From CADEDV01 sp964412375 (GTDB lineage: Bacteria; Bacteroidota; Bacteroidia; Chitinophagales; Chitinophagaceae), in contig CAYPOD010000011.1 of assembly GCA_964412375.1 (NCBI GenBank), positions 32,936-96,935 on the forward strand: a stretch of 64,000 nt of DNA. The letters run 5' to 3'. The first letter of the stretch is position 1. The number at the start of each line of letters is the position of its first letter. The position numbers were made by a program, and so were the translations under genes. The notes beneath the pieces were generated by a model. It worked only from the letters and a program-made list of their open reading frames with translations, did no database searches and had not been told where the DNA came from. Below are positions 42,859 to 51,070 of this stretch, piece after piece.

Positions 42859-42886
42859 AGTGCATAGTTCATAGTTGAAAGTGCTG
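42859..42886. repeat. 7-nt-period patch over the DUF58 start codon
   Basis: Four 7-nt units start at 42859, 42866, 42873 and 42880 (AGTGCAT, AGTTCAT, AGTTGAA, AGTGCTG). The putative TTG start of the DUF58 gene at 42875 lies within the third unit. Confidence 0.55.
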
Positions 42887-44239
42887 AAATTATTTTTTGA
42901 AACCAACTTGTTTCAATTGAAAAGCTTTTATCCCAATAAGATTGTTTATTATATACTCGGCGGAGCATCCCTGCTGTTTTTCCTGAGTTACTTTTTTCCA
43001 ATGCTGTTTAAGCTGGGTTGGCTGACCTTGCTGTTGTTGCTCCTGGCCTTGCTGACCGACAGTATTCTGCTGTTTGGTATCCGCAAAGGATTTCATGCAG
43101 AACGACTGTTGCCGGAACGGTTCAGCATCGGTGATGAAAATAAAGTGGTTTTACAATTACATAATCAGTATGTTTTTTTAACCCGTGTAAGTGTGATTGA
43201 TGAAATGCCTATCCAGTTTCAGGAAAGAGAATGGATGAGAAAAGAACAGGTGCCTGCAGGTGAAAGCCGGGAGATCAGCTATATGCTTCGTCCGCTCACC
43301 AGGGGTGAGTATGTTTTTCATGATATCAATGTTTATGTACACGGCCCTTTGCAGTTAGTGAAACGACGTTATGTTTTTCCTGCGGAAAAAAAGGTGAAAG
43401 TATATCCTTCTTTTATACAGATGCGGCGCTACCAGTTGCTGGCAGTGAGCAACCGCCTGCAGGATGCCGGTGTGAAACGCATCCGGAAAGTGGGACATAG
43501 CATGGAGTTTGAACAGATCAAAGAATATGTGAGAGGTGATGATTACCGCACCATCAACTGGAAGGCAACGGCAAGAAAGGAAGGTTTGATGGTGAACACT
43601 TATACGGATGAGAGAAGCCAGCAGGTCTATTGCCTGATCAACAAAGGAAGGGTGATGAAGATGCCTTTTAACGGGATGACCCTGCTGGATTATGCTATCA
43701 ATGCCTCGCTGGTGCTGAGCAATGTAGCACTGGTGAAGCAGGACAGGGCCGGCCTGATCACTTTTGCGGAACAGCTGGATAATTTTTTACCCGCCGATAA
43801 AAAACCCACCCAGATGAACCTGGTGCTGGAAACTTTGTATAAGCAGCAAACCCGTTTTCTCGAACCGGATTATGAAAAATTATTTTCACTGATCCGCCAG
43901 CGCATCAGCAACCGCAGCCTGCTTGTGCTGTTCACTAATTTTGAATCACTGGAAGGTTTGCAGCGGGAAATGCCTGCGTTGAAAAAAATTGCCCGTTACC
44001 ACCTGCTGCTGGTTGTGTTTTTTGAAAATACTGAATTGCGGACCCTGACAGAGAAGCCGGCCCATACACTGGAAGATATTTACATCCGTACTATTGCTGA
44101 AAAATTCACCTATGAAAAGAAGCTGATGGTGAAAGAACTGCACATGAATGGTATTCCTTCCATTCTCACCACTCCTGAAAACCTCACTGTCAATACCATC
44201 AACAAATACCTGGAGCTGAAAACAAGAATGTCCATCTAA
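42875..44239 (+). CDS. DUF58 protein
   Basis: A 454-residue protein. The start is TTG at 42875 (MKVLKLFFETNLF) or GTG at 42881; both are in a repeat patch. Two close hydrophobic helices (about 24-62) anchor it in the membrane. The DUF58 core is VGHSMEFEQIKEYVRGDDYR-TINW near 206-230, followed by a vWA-like C-terminal half that ends RTIAEKFTYEKKLMVKELHM. It is the likely client/adaptor of the MoxR ATPase in the same operon. Confidence 0.88.
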   Translation: MKVLKLFFETNLFQLKSFYPNKIVYYILGGASLLFFLSYFFPMLFKLGWLTLLLLLLALLTDSILLFGIRKGFHAERLLPERFSIGDENKVVLQLHNQYVFLTRVSVIDEMPIQFQEREWMRKEQVPAGESREISYMLRPLTRGEYVFHDINVYVHGPLQLVKRRYVFPAEKKVKVYPSFIQMRRYQLLAVSNRLQDAGVKRIRKVGHSMEFEQIKEYVRGDDYRTINWKATARKEGLMVNTYTDERSQQVYCLINKGRVMKMPFNGMTLLDYAINASLVLSNVALVKQDRAGLITFAEQLDNFLPADKKPTQMNLVLETLYKQQTRFLEPDYEKLFSLIRQRISNRSLLVLFTNFESLEGLQREMPALKKIARYHLLLVVFFENTELRTLTEKPAHTLEDIYIRTIAEKFTYEKKLMVKELHMNGIPSILTTPENLTVNTINKYLELKTRMSI

Positions 44240-44384
44240 GAACAAAATGGAAAATTGTAATCAGGGTTTGACAACTTTTCATTTGTATATGTTACTCCAT
44301 ACACATTGCCTCTAAATTGGAAAACTCTACGCAGGTATCTAAAACAATACATCGCACTTGCAGCCAATTAACGACATTTGCGGC

Positions 44385-45080
44385 ATGGACCCGGTAAAAA
44401 ATATTTATGAAGCTGGAAAAGTGCTGCTCATCAACAAACCCCTTGAATGGACATCTTTTGATGTTGTCAGAAAGATCAGGAACCTTATCCGCATTAAAAA
44501 AGTGGGACATGCCGGCACGCTGGACCCATTGGCCACAGGCCTGCTGATCATTTGTACAGGAAAGTTCACCAAACGCATCAATGAGTTTATGGCGCAGGAG
44601 AAAGAATATACGGGCACATTCACTCTTGGCGCTGTTACGCCGACCTATGACCTGGAAAGTGAACCGCATTTGTTCAAACCGGTGGAGCAAATAACTCCTG
44701 AACTGATTCAGGCAAATACAAAACAGTTTACCGGGGAGATCATGCAGGTGCCGCCTGCCCATTCTGCCATTAAAGTTGATGGGAAAAGAGTGTATGAACT
44801 GGCCAGGAAAGGACAAGAGGTGAAGCTGGAACCCAGGAAGCTTTTTATCAGTGAGTTTGAGATTACCAAAATGGATATGCCGGTGATATATTTCCGGGTG
44901 GTGTGCTCCACGGGAACTTATATCCGCAGCCTGGCGCATGATTTTGGAGCAGCACTGGGTTGCGGCGCTTATCTCAGCAGTCTCTGCCGGACAAGGATAG
45001 GCGAATGCAGGCTGGAAGATGCTATGACCATTGCATCCTTCGAAGAAGAAATTAAAAAGTTGAAAACCCCTACAATTTGA
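44385..45080 (+). CDS. truB: tRNA pseudouridine(55) synthase
   Basis: Converts U55 to pseudouridine in the T-loop of tRNAs. A 231-residue enzyme; start MDPVKNIYEAGKVLLINKPL (an in-frame TTG at 44358 is less likely). The catalytic Asp47 is in GHAGTLDPLATGLL (41-54); further motifs are EYTGTFTLGAVTPTYDLES, QVPPAHSAIKVDGKRVYELA and STGTYIRSLAHDFG. Its 3' end overlaps the convergent tamL gene by 11 bases. TTTG-N4-ATG precedes it, suggesting a leaderless mRNA. Confidence 0.94.
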   Translation: MDPVKNIYEAGKVLLINKPLEWTSFDVVRKIRNLIRIKKVGHAGTLDPLATGLLIICTGKFTKRINEFMAQEKEYTGTFTLGAVTPTYDLESEPHLFKPVEQITPELIQANTKQFTGEIMQVPPAHSAIKVDGKRVYELARKGQEVKLEPRKLFISEFEITKMDMPVIYFRVVCSTGTYIRSLAHDFGAALGCGAYLSSLCRTRIGECRLEDAMTIASFEEEIKKLKTPTI

Positions 45081-47448
45081 AAGGATAATTGATGCCCAAC
45101 TGGAACTGGTCGCCTTTGGATAATTTGTAACCAAACCATTTGTTTTGCAAAGCCTGGTCATCAACAGAAGGGCTGGGATCTTTGGCTTTATAAGCATAGT
45201 CAAGCCGGATAATAAAGAAACTAAAGTCAACACGAAGTCCGGCACCAACACCCACAGCCAGGTCTTTGCCCAGCCTGCTGAACCGGAACACTTCTTCCGC
45301 AGTGCCGGCATCCTGTTTCATAAGCCAAACATTTCCTATATCCGTAAATAAAGCTCCTTCCAGTTTTGTGCCTGCCACCACTGCTACCGGGAATCTATAT
45401 TCGATATTAAACTCCAGCTGTATATCACCAAAGCGGTCAGGTGTGCTGTTCGGCCCCCTGAAATCTTTTACGGTAGAGCCAGGCCCCAGCCGGCGCAGTT
45501 GCCAGGCCCGCATACTGTTAGGTCCCCCGGCGAAATATTGTTTAAAGAAAGGAAGCTTTGTTCGTTTGTCATCATCAGCGGTTGAGTTAAGTGCATAACC
45601 CAGGCCTCCAAAAGCCCGCAATGAAAGTGCAGATGCCTTACCAAATTTCAGAAGCCGGGTATATTCTGCATTTACTTTTATGAAACGATATAACTGTTCA
45701 TCTAAAAATTTGCTTTTTATCAGACCTGCAAACCACGGAGAATATTCCAGGTTGGCATTGAAAACTGCCGGTCTTTTTTCGTGCCCGCCGGCATTGGTAA
45801 GACTGAATACGGTAGAAGAAATAAAACCATCCGTGAAAAGATTGGCCAAGGAAGGATTGTTAGCGATCAGGTCATTCAATCCCTGGCGTTTTGTCAATGC
45901 TGAATATTCAATATTCAGCAGCCGGGCAGAGAAAAAACGGGTTTTATTGGTTTGCGGTATATTTCGTTGATACTCGTAGCCCAGCGAAGCATTGACTGTG
46001 CTAAGGTTGTACAGGTTATTTCTTTCAGTGTTGGCAGCATTAATAGCCAGCACCGTCCGGATATTGTCCCTGTCCGATTCTTTGATCAGCGGCAGGTTGG
46101 GCACAGGCCGGGGAAAATAAATCCTGTGACCTAAGCTGAACTGGCGGGTCTGTACAAAACTGCTGTCGCCCAACTCAATGCCAAAACGGATATTGGTGCT
46201 GGCCTGGTTGGCAGCATGGGCAAAATTTCGGTTCTGCACACCTGTGTTCAGGCCAAGTCCAAAGAGGTTGCCTGCGATCACAGTTTGATTCTGGGTAGCT
46301 TCTACGTTTGCTGAAAAAAGATATTTGTCAGAAGGAGACATCAGGATACTAATGTCAACTGTATCCTGGCCTGTTCTTCGGTGTGTTTGAATATTGATAA
46401 GCCGCCAGGCACCTATGCTGTTGAGACGGTTTATGGTTCGCTGGTACCGCCGCAGGCGATATAACTCACCATACCGCAGGTAAACATTTCCTTTAAATAT
46501 CTTTGGTTTGAATTTATTCCGAAACTGTACAACCCTTGTTCCGGGTTCGATATACTTTTCCTTTCTTTCCAGGTTGGATGTATCAGCGCCGTAATCAGGG
46601 TAGATGCTCACTTTACCGATATAATATTTAACCAAACGCAAACTGTCAAGACCCGGCCGAAGGCGGACTTCAATATTGGCGGTGGGATTGTTTCTTCTTT
46701 CTCTTAATTTCTGCAGGAGTTCCAGTTGAGCAAAAGGATCAAGTGAAGGCCGAAGAAGCGCAACATCCAGGGTGTCCCAAACAACTACCAGTTCATCACG
46801 GGTAAAATAAAGGTAGCCATTGTTGCGATATATCTCCACGAGGCGATCCAGTTCTGCGCCAATAACTCCTTTGGCAAAAGCCCCGCCTTTTTTCAACAAA
46901 GTGGTGTTCATATTTTCCTTTGCCAGTTGCTGCAATTCGGGATGGCTGATATTGTACACTATGGAATCCAGCCGCATCAACCGGCCGGTTTTTACATTGA
47001 AATCAACTGTTGTTCTGTACTGGGCAGGTTCCTTCTCGTTTGTAACAGTATCAATTCTAGTTTCGTAGGTTATCGTATCGTAAAAATAGCCCTGGGATAC
47101 CATTAGGGCTTTCATGAATGTTACAGACTTTGCCGCATATTCATCCCGGTAAACAGGAGGATTATTCAGCATGGGTCTGTTAAATGTAAAGCGGTAAAAA
47201 AATTTACGGGTGGTTCTCACTCCAATGCTGTCATCCAGTTGTTTTTGAAGTGCTGATTCCAGATTAGATTTTTCTTCTTCGCTGAGATTACCTTCTACGT
47301 TAATATTATATTCGTATACAAATGGTGCGTCAACAGGATAATTCCTGGGCACGGGCATAACGGAGCAGGCATGTAAAAGAAAGAACAGGGTTCCGGTTGC
47401 GGCTGCTTTCAGGAGGTTGAATATGTTGATAGGCTGACCGGCTGACAT
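45070..47448 (-). CDS. tamL: TamL-type lipoprotein of the BamA/TamA family
   Basis: A 792-residue outer-membrane assembly protein. The start at 47448 gives a lipoprotein signal ending LHAC with lipidated Cys28; a longer reading from 47502 lacks it. Three POTRA-like segments occupy about residues 60-370. The 16-strand barrel (surface antigen D15 type) covers ~380-792, with the conserved FGAGGPNSMRAWQLRRLGPG-like region (here FAGGPNSMRAW) and the ending FQLGINYPFKL. Lipidated TamL is specific to Bacteroidota, where it is thought to function with TamB. tamB is not in this window. It starts 21 bp from the divergent methyltransferase. Confidence 0.88.
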   Translation of the reverse strand: MSAGQPINIFNLLKAAATGTLFFLLHACSVMPVPRNYPVDAPFVYEYNINVEGNLSEEEKSNLESALQKQLDDSIGVRTTRKFFYRFTFNRPMLNNPPVYRDEYAAKSVTFMKALMVSQGYFYDTITYETRIDTVTNEKEPAQYRTTVDFNVKTGRLMRLDSIVYNISHPELQQLAKENMNTTLLKKGGAFAKGVIGAELDRLVEIYRNNGYLYFTRDELVVVWDTLDVALLRPSLDPFAQLELLQKLRERRNNPTANIEVRLRPGLDSLRLVKYYIGKVSIYPDYGADTSNLERKEKYIEPGTRVVQFRNKFKPKIFKGNVYLRYGELYRLRRYQRTINRLNSIGAWRLINIQTHRRTGQDTVDISILMSPSDKYLFSANVEATQNQTVIAGNLFGLGLNTGVQNRNFAHAANQASTNIRFGIELGDSSFVQTRQFSLGHRIYFPRPVPNLPLIKESDRDNIRTVLAINAANTERNNLYNLSTVNASLGYEYQRNIPQTNKTRFFSARLLNIEYSALTKRQGLNDLIANNPSLANLFTDGFISSTVFSLTNAGGHEKRPAVFNANLEYSPWFAGLIKSKFLDEQLYRFIKVNAEYTRLLKFGKASALSLRAFGGLGYALNSTADDDKRTKLPFFKQYFAGGPNSMRAWQLRRLGPGSTVKDFRGPNSTPDRFGDIQLEFNIEYRFPVAVVAGTKLEGALFTDIGNVWLMKQDAGTAEEVFRFSRLGKDLAVGVGAGLRVDFSFFIIRLDYAYKAKDPSPSVDDQALQNKWFGYKLSKGDQFQLGINYPFKL

Positions 47449-47469
47449 AAATTGAATAAACGAACTGCA

Positions 47470-48201
47470 ATGCTTACAAAATCGCAGGCCAAATATATCC
47501 AAAGTTTAGGCCAGAAAAAACATAGAGATGAAAGACATATGTTCATTGCAGAAGGGCCAAAGCTGGTGACTGAATTACTGCAAAGCGCAACAGTGCAGCA
47601 GCTATATGCAACCGAACAATGGATCGCTGCAAACAATACAGTTGCCGGTGCAGTGCCCGTTACTACCGTGACAGAGGCAGAATTAGAAAATATTTCACAG
47701 TTAACAACTCCCAACCAGGTGCTGGCTTTGGTGCCATATTTTGAAGAAACAATGTTCGATGCCGGAAAGGGGAAAATAACATTAGTACTGGATACCATAC
47801 AAGACCCAGGTAATCTCGGCACCATCATCCGCATTGCAGACTGGTTTGGTGTTGATCATATTGTTTGCAGCCAGGAATGTGCAGACCGTTACAACCCCAA
47901 AGTGGTGCAGGCCACCATGGGGAGTATTGCAAGAGTGAAGATGATGTATGCCAGTTTGGAGGAATGGCTGGAAACACAAAAGGGCATCTGCATTTATGCC
48001 GCGGCACTGGAAGGCAGGAATGTGACTGACCTGGAAAAATCCGGTGAAGGTATAATTGTGATCGGCAATGAATCAAAAGGTATAAGCCCTTCTGTGATGG
48101 AAAGAGTGAATGTAAAGATCACCATCCCGGGGAAGGGCAAAGCGGAATCACTCAATGCAGCCGTGGCAACAGGCATCATTCTCTCACACTTCATTGCATA
48201 A
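47470..48201 (+). CDS. TrmH/SpoU-family RNA methyltransferase
   Basis: A 243-residue SPOUT methyltransferase that adds a 2'-O-methyl group to rRNA or tRNA with S-adenosylmethionine. Start at ATG 47470 (MLTKSQAKYIQSLGQKKHRD) rather than the TTG at 47452. The N-terminal ~90 residues form the L30e-like substrate domain; the trefoil-knot core has DTIQDPGNLGTIIRIADWFG, IGNESKGISP and IPGKGKAESLNAAVATGI. The exact nucleotide modified is not fixed by sequence. It is commonly paired with the BamA/TamA gene in Bacteroidota. Confidence 0.9.
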   Translation: MLTKSQAKYIQSLGQKKHRDERHMFIAEGPKLVTELLQSATVQQLYATEQWIAANNTVAGAVPVTTVTEAELENISQLTTPNQVLALVPYFEETMFDAGKGKITLVLDTIQDPGNLGTIIRIADWFGVDHIVCSQECADRYNPKVVQATMGSIARVKMMYASLEEWLETQKGICIYAAALEGRNVTDLEKSGEGIIVIGNESKGISPSVMERVNVKITIPGKGKAESLNAAVATGIILSHFIA

Positions 48202-48205
48202 AGAA

Positions 48206-48250
48206 AACCCGTAAGTATCAGCGGAATTGTATCGCTTTTACGGGTTGTAT
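48206..48250. terminator. Inverted repeat, possible bidirectional terminator
   Basis: AACCCGTAA (48206-48214) pairs with TTACGGGTT (48238-48246), 23-nt loop; T-rich sequence follows on each strand. It overlaps the 3' end of the permease gene. Confidence 0.5.
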
Positions 48251-49477
48251 ATTTTTCACCAGCAATGTGGGCACCAGCAACACCAGCAGGCAAACACAAA
48301 AAGTGCCGGCACCGACAAGCGCCACCTGCCACCAAACGATCTTTACCGCCGCCTTACTGAGATAATAGGCTTCTTCTTTCAGGGTGATAAACCCGGTTGC
48401 CTGCTGAAGAAACAACAGACCCAATGCCAGCAATGTACCAATGACGATACCTTTCAAAGCTATTAGAAGGGAATGACGTAGAAAAACCTGTTGAACGGTC
48501 CAGTCAGTAGCGCCGAGAGATTTTAATATGCCAATCATTGTTGTTCGTTCCAGCACAAGGATGATCAGACAAGTGATGAGATTGATCACCGCCACTACGA
48601 TCATAAAACCGATGAGCACATCACGGGTCACATCCTGCATATTGAGCCAGTCAAAAATATTGGGTGAAATGCTGCGGGCACTTTTGGTGTCCCATGTTAC
48701 AGGAAATTCATCCATGTTGTACAGTGCATCGGCGGTAATATCTATGTTTTTATAGTTATCCAGGAAAACTTCATAACCGCCAACTTCATCCGGTGTCCAT
48801 TCGTTTAGACGCTGAATCAGTTTAATGTCACCAATGGCAAAGGTCTTGTCATATTCTTCAATGCCTGTATTGTATATCCCGGTAATGGTAAGCCGGTCGG
48901 GTCGAAGCGAACCATCAGGCCTGATAAAATAAATAATAATCCTGTCGTTCAGTTTCAGTTGCAGTTGTTTTGCCGTGTACTTAGAGATCATGATCTCCCG
49001 GCTATAGGTGCTGTCATTAAACCGGAGTGGTCTACCTTCTTTTATAAAAGGCTGAAAGTGGGCAAAATCATAGGTGCTGTCAAGCCCTTTCACCAGCACT
49101 CCTTCAATATTGTCTTTTGTTTTCAGGATGGCATACTTGGTGGCGAAAGGGTGAATGGTCTTTACATGACGGTGTTGCCGTATGGTTGCAACCAGGGCAT
49201 CATTTTTAATGACAGGGGTCTCTTCGGTAAACACCGATTTGTCGGGTTGTTTTTCCTGTATACGTATATGCCCCCAGAAACTAAATACTTTTTGCCCGAC
49301 TGCTTCCTGGAAACCATTGACAAATGATAAAGTAACGATCATGACTGCCACACTGATGATGGTGGCTACCACCGACAAACGGATGATGAACCTGGAAAAT
49401 GATTTATCCCGGTTAAATGCTATGCGACGGGCTATGAAACCTGCAACCTTCAACGGATACTGCTTGTCTTTGTTCAA
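48218..49477 (-). CDS. LolC/LolE-type ABC transporter permease
   Basis: A 419-residue inner-membrane protein of the lipoprotein-releasing FtsX family. An N-terminal amphipathic segment is followed by helix 1 near 30-55 (RLSVVATIISVAVMIVTLSF), a large periplasmic MacB-PCD domain (about 60-270) and three C-terminal helices near 275-300, 320-350 and 378-402. Motifs of the FtsX part, FMIVVAVINLITCLIILVLE and ILKSLGATDWTVQQVFL, are present. It probably hands outer-membrane lipoproteins to LolA. The LolD ATPase gene is not in the window; Bacteroidota commonly encode it elsewhere. Confidence 0.9.
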   Translation of the reverse strand: MNKDKQYPLKVAGFIARRIAFNRDKSFSRFIIRLSVVATIISVAVMIVTLSFVNGFQEAVGQKVFSFWGHIRIQEKQPDKSVFTEETPVIKNDALVATIRQHRHVKTIHPFATKYAILKTKDNIEGVLVKGLDSTYDFAHFQPFIKEGRPLRFNDSTYSREIMISKYTAKQLQLKLNDRIIIYFIRPDGSLRPDRLTITGIYNTGIEEYDKTFAIGDIKLIQRLNEWTPDEVGGYEVFLDNYKNIDITADALYNMDEFPVTWDTKSARSISPNIFDWLNMQDVTRDVLIGFMIVVAVINLITCLIILVLERTTMIGILKSLGATDWTVQQVFLRHSLLIALKGIVIGTLLALGLLFLQQATGFITLKEEAYYLSKAAVKIVWWQVALVGAGTFCVCLLVLLVPTLLVKNIQPVKAIQFR

Positions 49478-49556
49478 AAATAAGCCGCCGGTAAAGATTT
49501 ATTGGCATTTTCAGGCAATTTTTCAGCATCTTGTAACGTAATAACCGATTTAGCCC

Positions 49557-50828
49557 ATGAAATATTCTTTCTTCCTATTCTTTCTGTTTGCTTCAGCGCT
49601 ATCTTATGCGCAATTACCCGATCATATTTATCATGCTAATATCCGCACGGTGAAGCTTTACAAAGCTGGTGATATGCTCAGCTATCCTGTCATCACTCTC
49701 AACAGCAATGAACAACTGGAACTTCATTTTGACGATATGGATGCCGATGTAAAGAATTATTATTATTCTTACCAGCTTTGCAATGCCGACTGGACACCGG
49801 CCAATGTGTTTACTTTTGACTATATCAAAGGCTTTCAAAGCAACCGCATCAACACTTATCGCAACTCTTCCATCGCCATTGCCCGCTACACGCATTACCA
49901 GGCTTTTTTCCCCGACCGCAACATCATGCCCTCCCGTTCCGGTAACTACCTGCTCAAGGTTTTTTTGAACGATGATACCAGCCGGCTTGCCTTTACCAAA
50001 CGGTTTATTGTTGTGGAAAATAAAGTGCAGGTGGCAGCGCAGATAGCACAGCCGTTTGGCGGAACGTATTTCAGAACACATCAACGGGTGCAAGTGTCAG
50101 TGAATACTGCCAATGCGAGGATCAATACCTTAAACCCGCAGGATATAAAAGTGGTGGTGCTGCAAAACTATGTCTGGCCCGCTGCAGCATTGATAGACAG
50201 ACCCACGGTATACCGGGGCAATTATTATGAATATACGGATGATGCATTGTCGTTCCCGGCGGGCAAGGAGTGGAGATGGATCAACCTGGCCAGCATCAGG
50301 CTGATGAGCGACAGGATGAGGGATATTCTTAAGAAAGATGACAGAACAGATGTGTATGTGAAGCCCGATGCAGACAGGGCCCGGCAGATTTATGTGTATT
50401 ACCGGGATAATAATGGCTTGTATACTATCGAGAATATGGATGGCAATAATCCCCATTGGCAGGGTGATTATGCATATACCCATTTTAGTTTTGTGCCGCC
50501 GGACAACCGGGAAATCCCGGGCAGGAATATTTATCTGTTTGGAGAACTGACCAACTATGCACTCACTGATGATGTAAAGATGGAGTTCAATGCTGACAAG
50601 GGTGTGTATGAGAAAACGCTTTTCCTGAAGCAAGGTTTTTATAATTACAGCTATGTGACTGCACCTGATAAAAAACAGCCGGGTGACCTTGTTCCGTTTG
50701 TAAGCACTGAAGGGAATAACCAGGCCACTGAAAATGTTTACATGGTGCTGGTGTATTTCAGGGGATTCGGGGGCCGTTCGGATGAATTGATCGGTATGGC
50801 CAGGTTGAACTCTCTCACTGGTTTTTGA
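49557..50828 (+). CDS. Type IX secretion system plug protein (DUF5103)
   Basis: A 423-residue exported protein with signal MKYSFFLFFLFASALSYAQ. The DUF5103 N-terminus spans about residues 21-300 (DHIYHANIRTVKLYKAGDML, YYYSYQLCNADW, YIKGFQSNRI). A C-terminal immunoglobulin-like or PpiC-like stretch ends with 'FRGFGGRSDELIGMARLNSL'. The Flavobacterium homologue plugs the SprA translocon from the periplasmic side. Its presence implies that the organism has a T9SS; no other T9SS component is in the window. Confidence 0.87.
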   Translation: MKYSFFLFFLFASALSYAQLPDHIYHANIRTVKLYKAGDMLSYPVITLNSNEQLELHFDDMDADVKNYYYSYQLCNADWTPANVFTFDYIKGFQSNRINTYRNSSIAIARYTHYQAFFPDRNIMPSRSGNYLLKVFLNDDTSRLAFTKRFIVVENKVQVAAQIAQPFGGTYFRTHQRVQVSVNTANARINTLNPQDIKVVVLQNYVWPAAALIDRPTVYRGNYYEYTDDALSFPAGKEWRWINLASIRLMSDRMRDILKKDDRTDVYVKPDADRARQIYVYYRDNNGLYTIENMDGNNPHWQGDYAYTHFSFVPPDNREIPGRNIYLFGELTNYALTDDVKMEFNADKGVYEKTLFLKQGFYNYSYVTAPDKKQPGDLVPFVSTEGNNQATENVYMVLVYFRGFGGRSDELIGMARLNSLTGF

Positions 50829-50886
50829 CAGGTCTGAGCATTATCAAAAGCATTATTTCTGTACCGGCAGTTTAGCGTTGCTTCCC

Positions 50887-50894
50887 TATCTTTG
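50887..50894 (+). promoter_or_regulatory. -7 promoter element of the SRP RNA gene
   Basis: TATCTTTG is a full match to the Bacteroidota -7 consensus and ends five bases before the predicted 5' end of the RNA. Confidence 0.6.
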
Positions 50895-50898
50895 CGCC

Positions 50899-50992
50899 GG
50901 CAGGTCTTACACGACCAGCTCCTGCTGAACCCTCCCAGGGCCGGAAGGCAGCAAGAGTAGGTGGTTGAGCGGTGCGATGTAATCAGCCTGCC
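50899..50992 (+). ncRNA. ffs: Signal recognition particle RNA, small bacterial type (4.5S)
   Basis: About 94 nt. The terminal helix pairs GGCAGG (50899-50904) with CCTGCC (50987-50992). The conserved distal hairpin, which binds Ffh, is present: CCCAGGGCCGGAAGGCAGCA with the GGAA tetraloop closed by GCC/GGC, at about 50934-50953. A consensus -7 element ends five bases upstream, and ATTTTTTA follows as the terminator T-run. No Alu domain is present, as expected for the short form. The RNA targets nascent membrane proteins together with Ffh. It sits between the T9SS plug and the aldolase gene. Confidence 0.95.
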
Positions 50993-51000
50993 ATTTTTTA

Positions 51001-51023
51001 CCCCCTAACCTCCTGAAGGGGGA
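51001..51023. repeat. Palindromic patch after the SRP RNA gene
   Basis: CCCCCTAACCTCCTGAAGGGGG-like sequence with an inverted CCTCC-TGAA-GGGGG core. It resembles the palindrome in the rpsK-rpsD spacer (18142-18166), sharing CCTGAAGGGG. Confidence 0.5.
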
Positions 51024-51070
51024 ATAAAAATCTTCAGGAATCTCAAAACGAAAACTTCTTCAACACCAGC

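Noticed and set aside
44292..45311. A 339-codon open frame on the minus strand opposite truB
   Set aside because: It is antisense to the well-supported truB gene, has no recognisable domain, and its composition follows from truB codon use.
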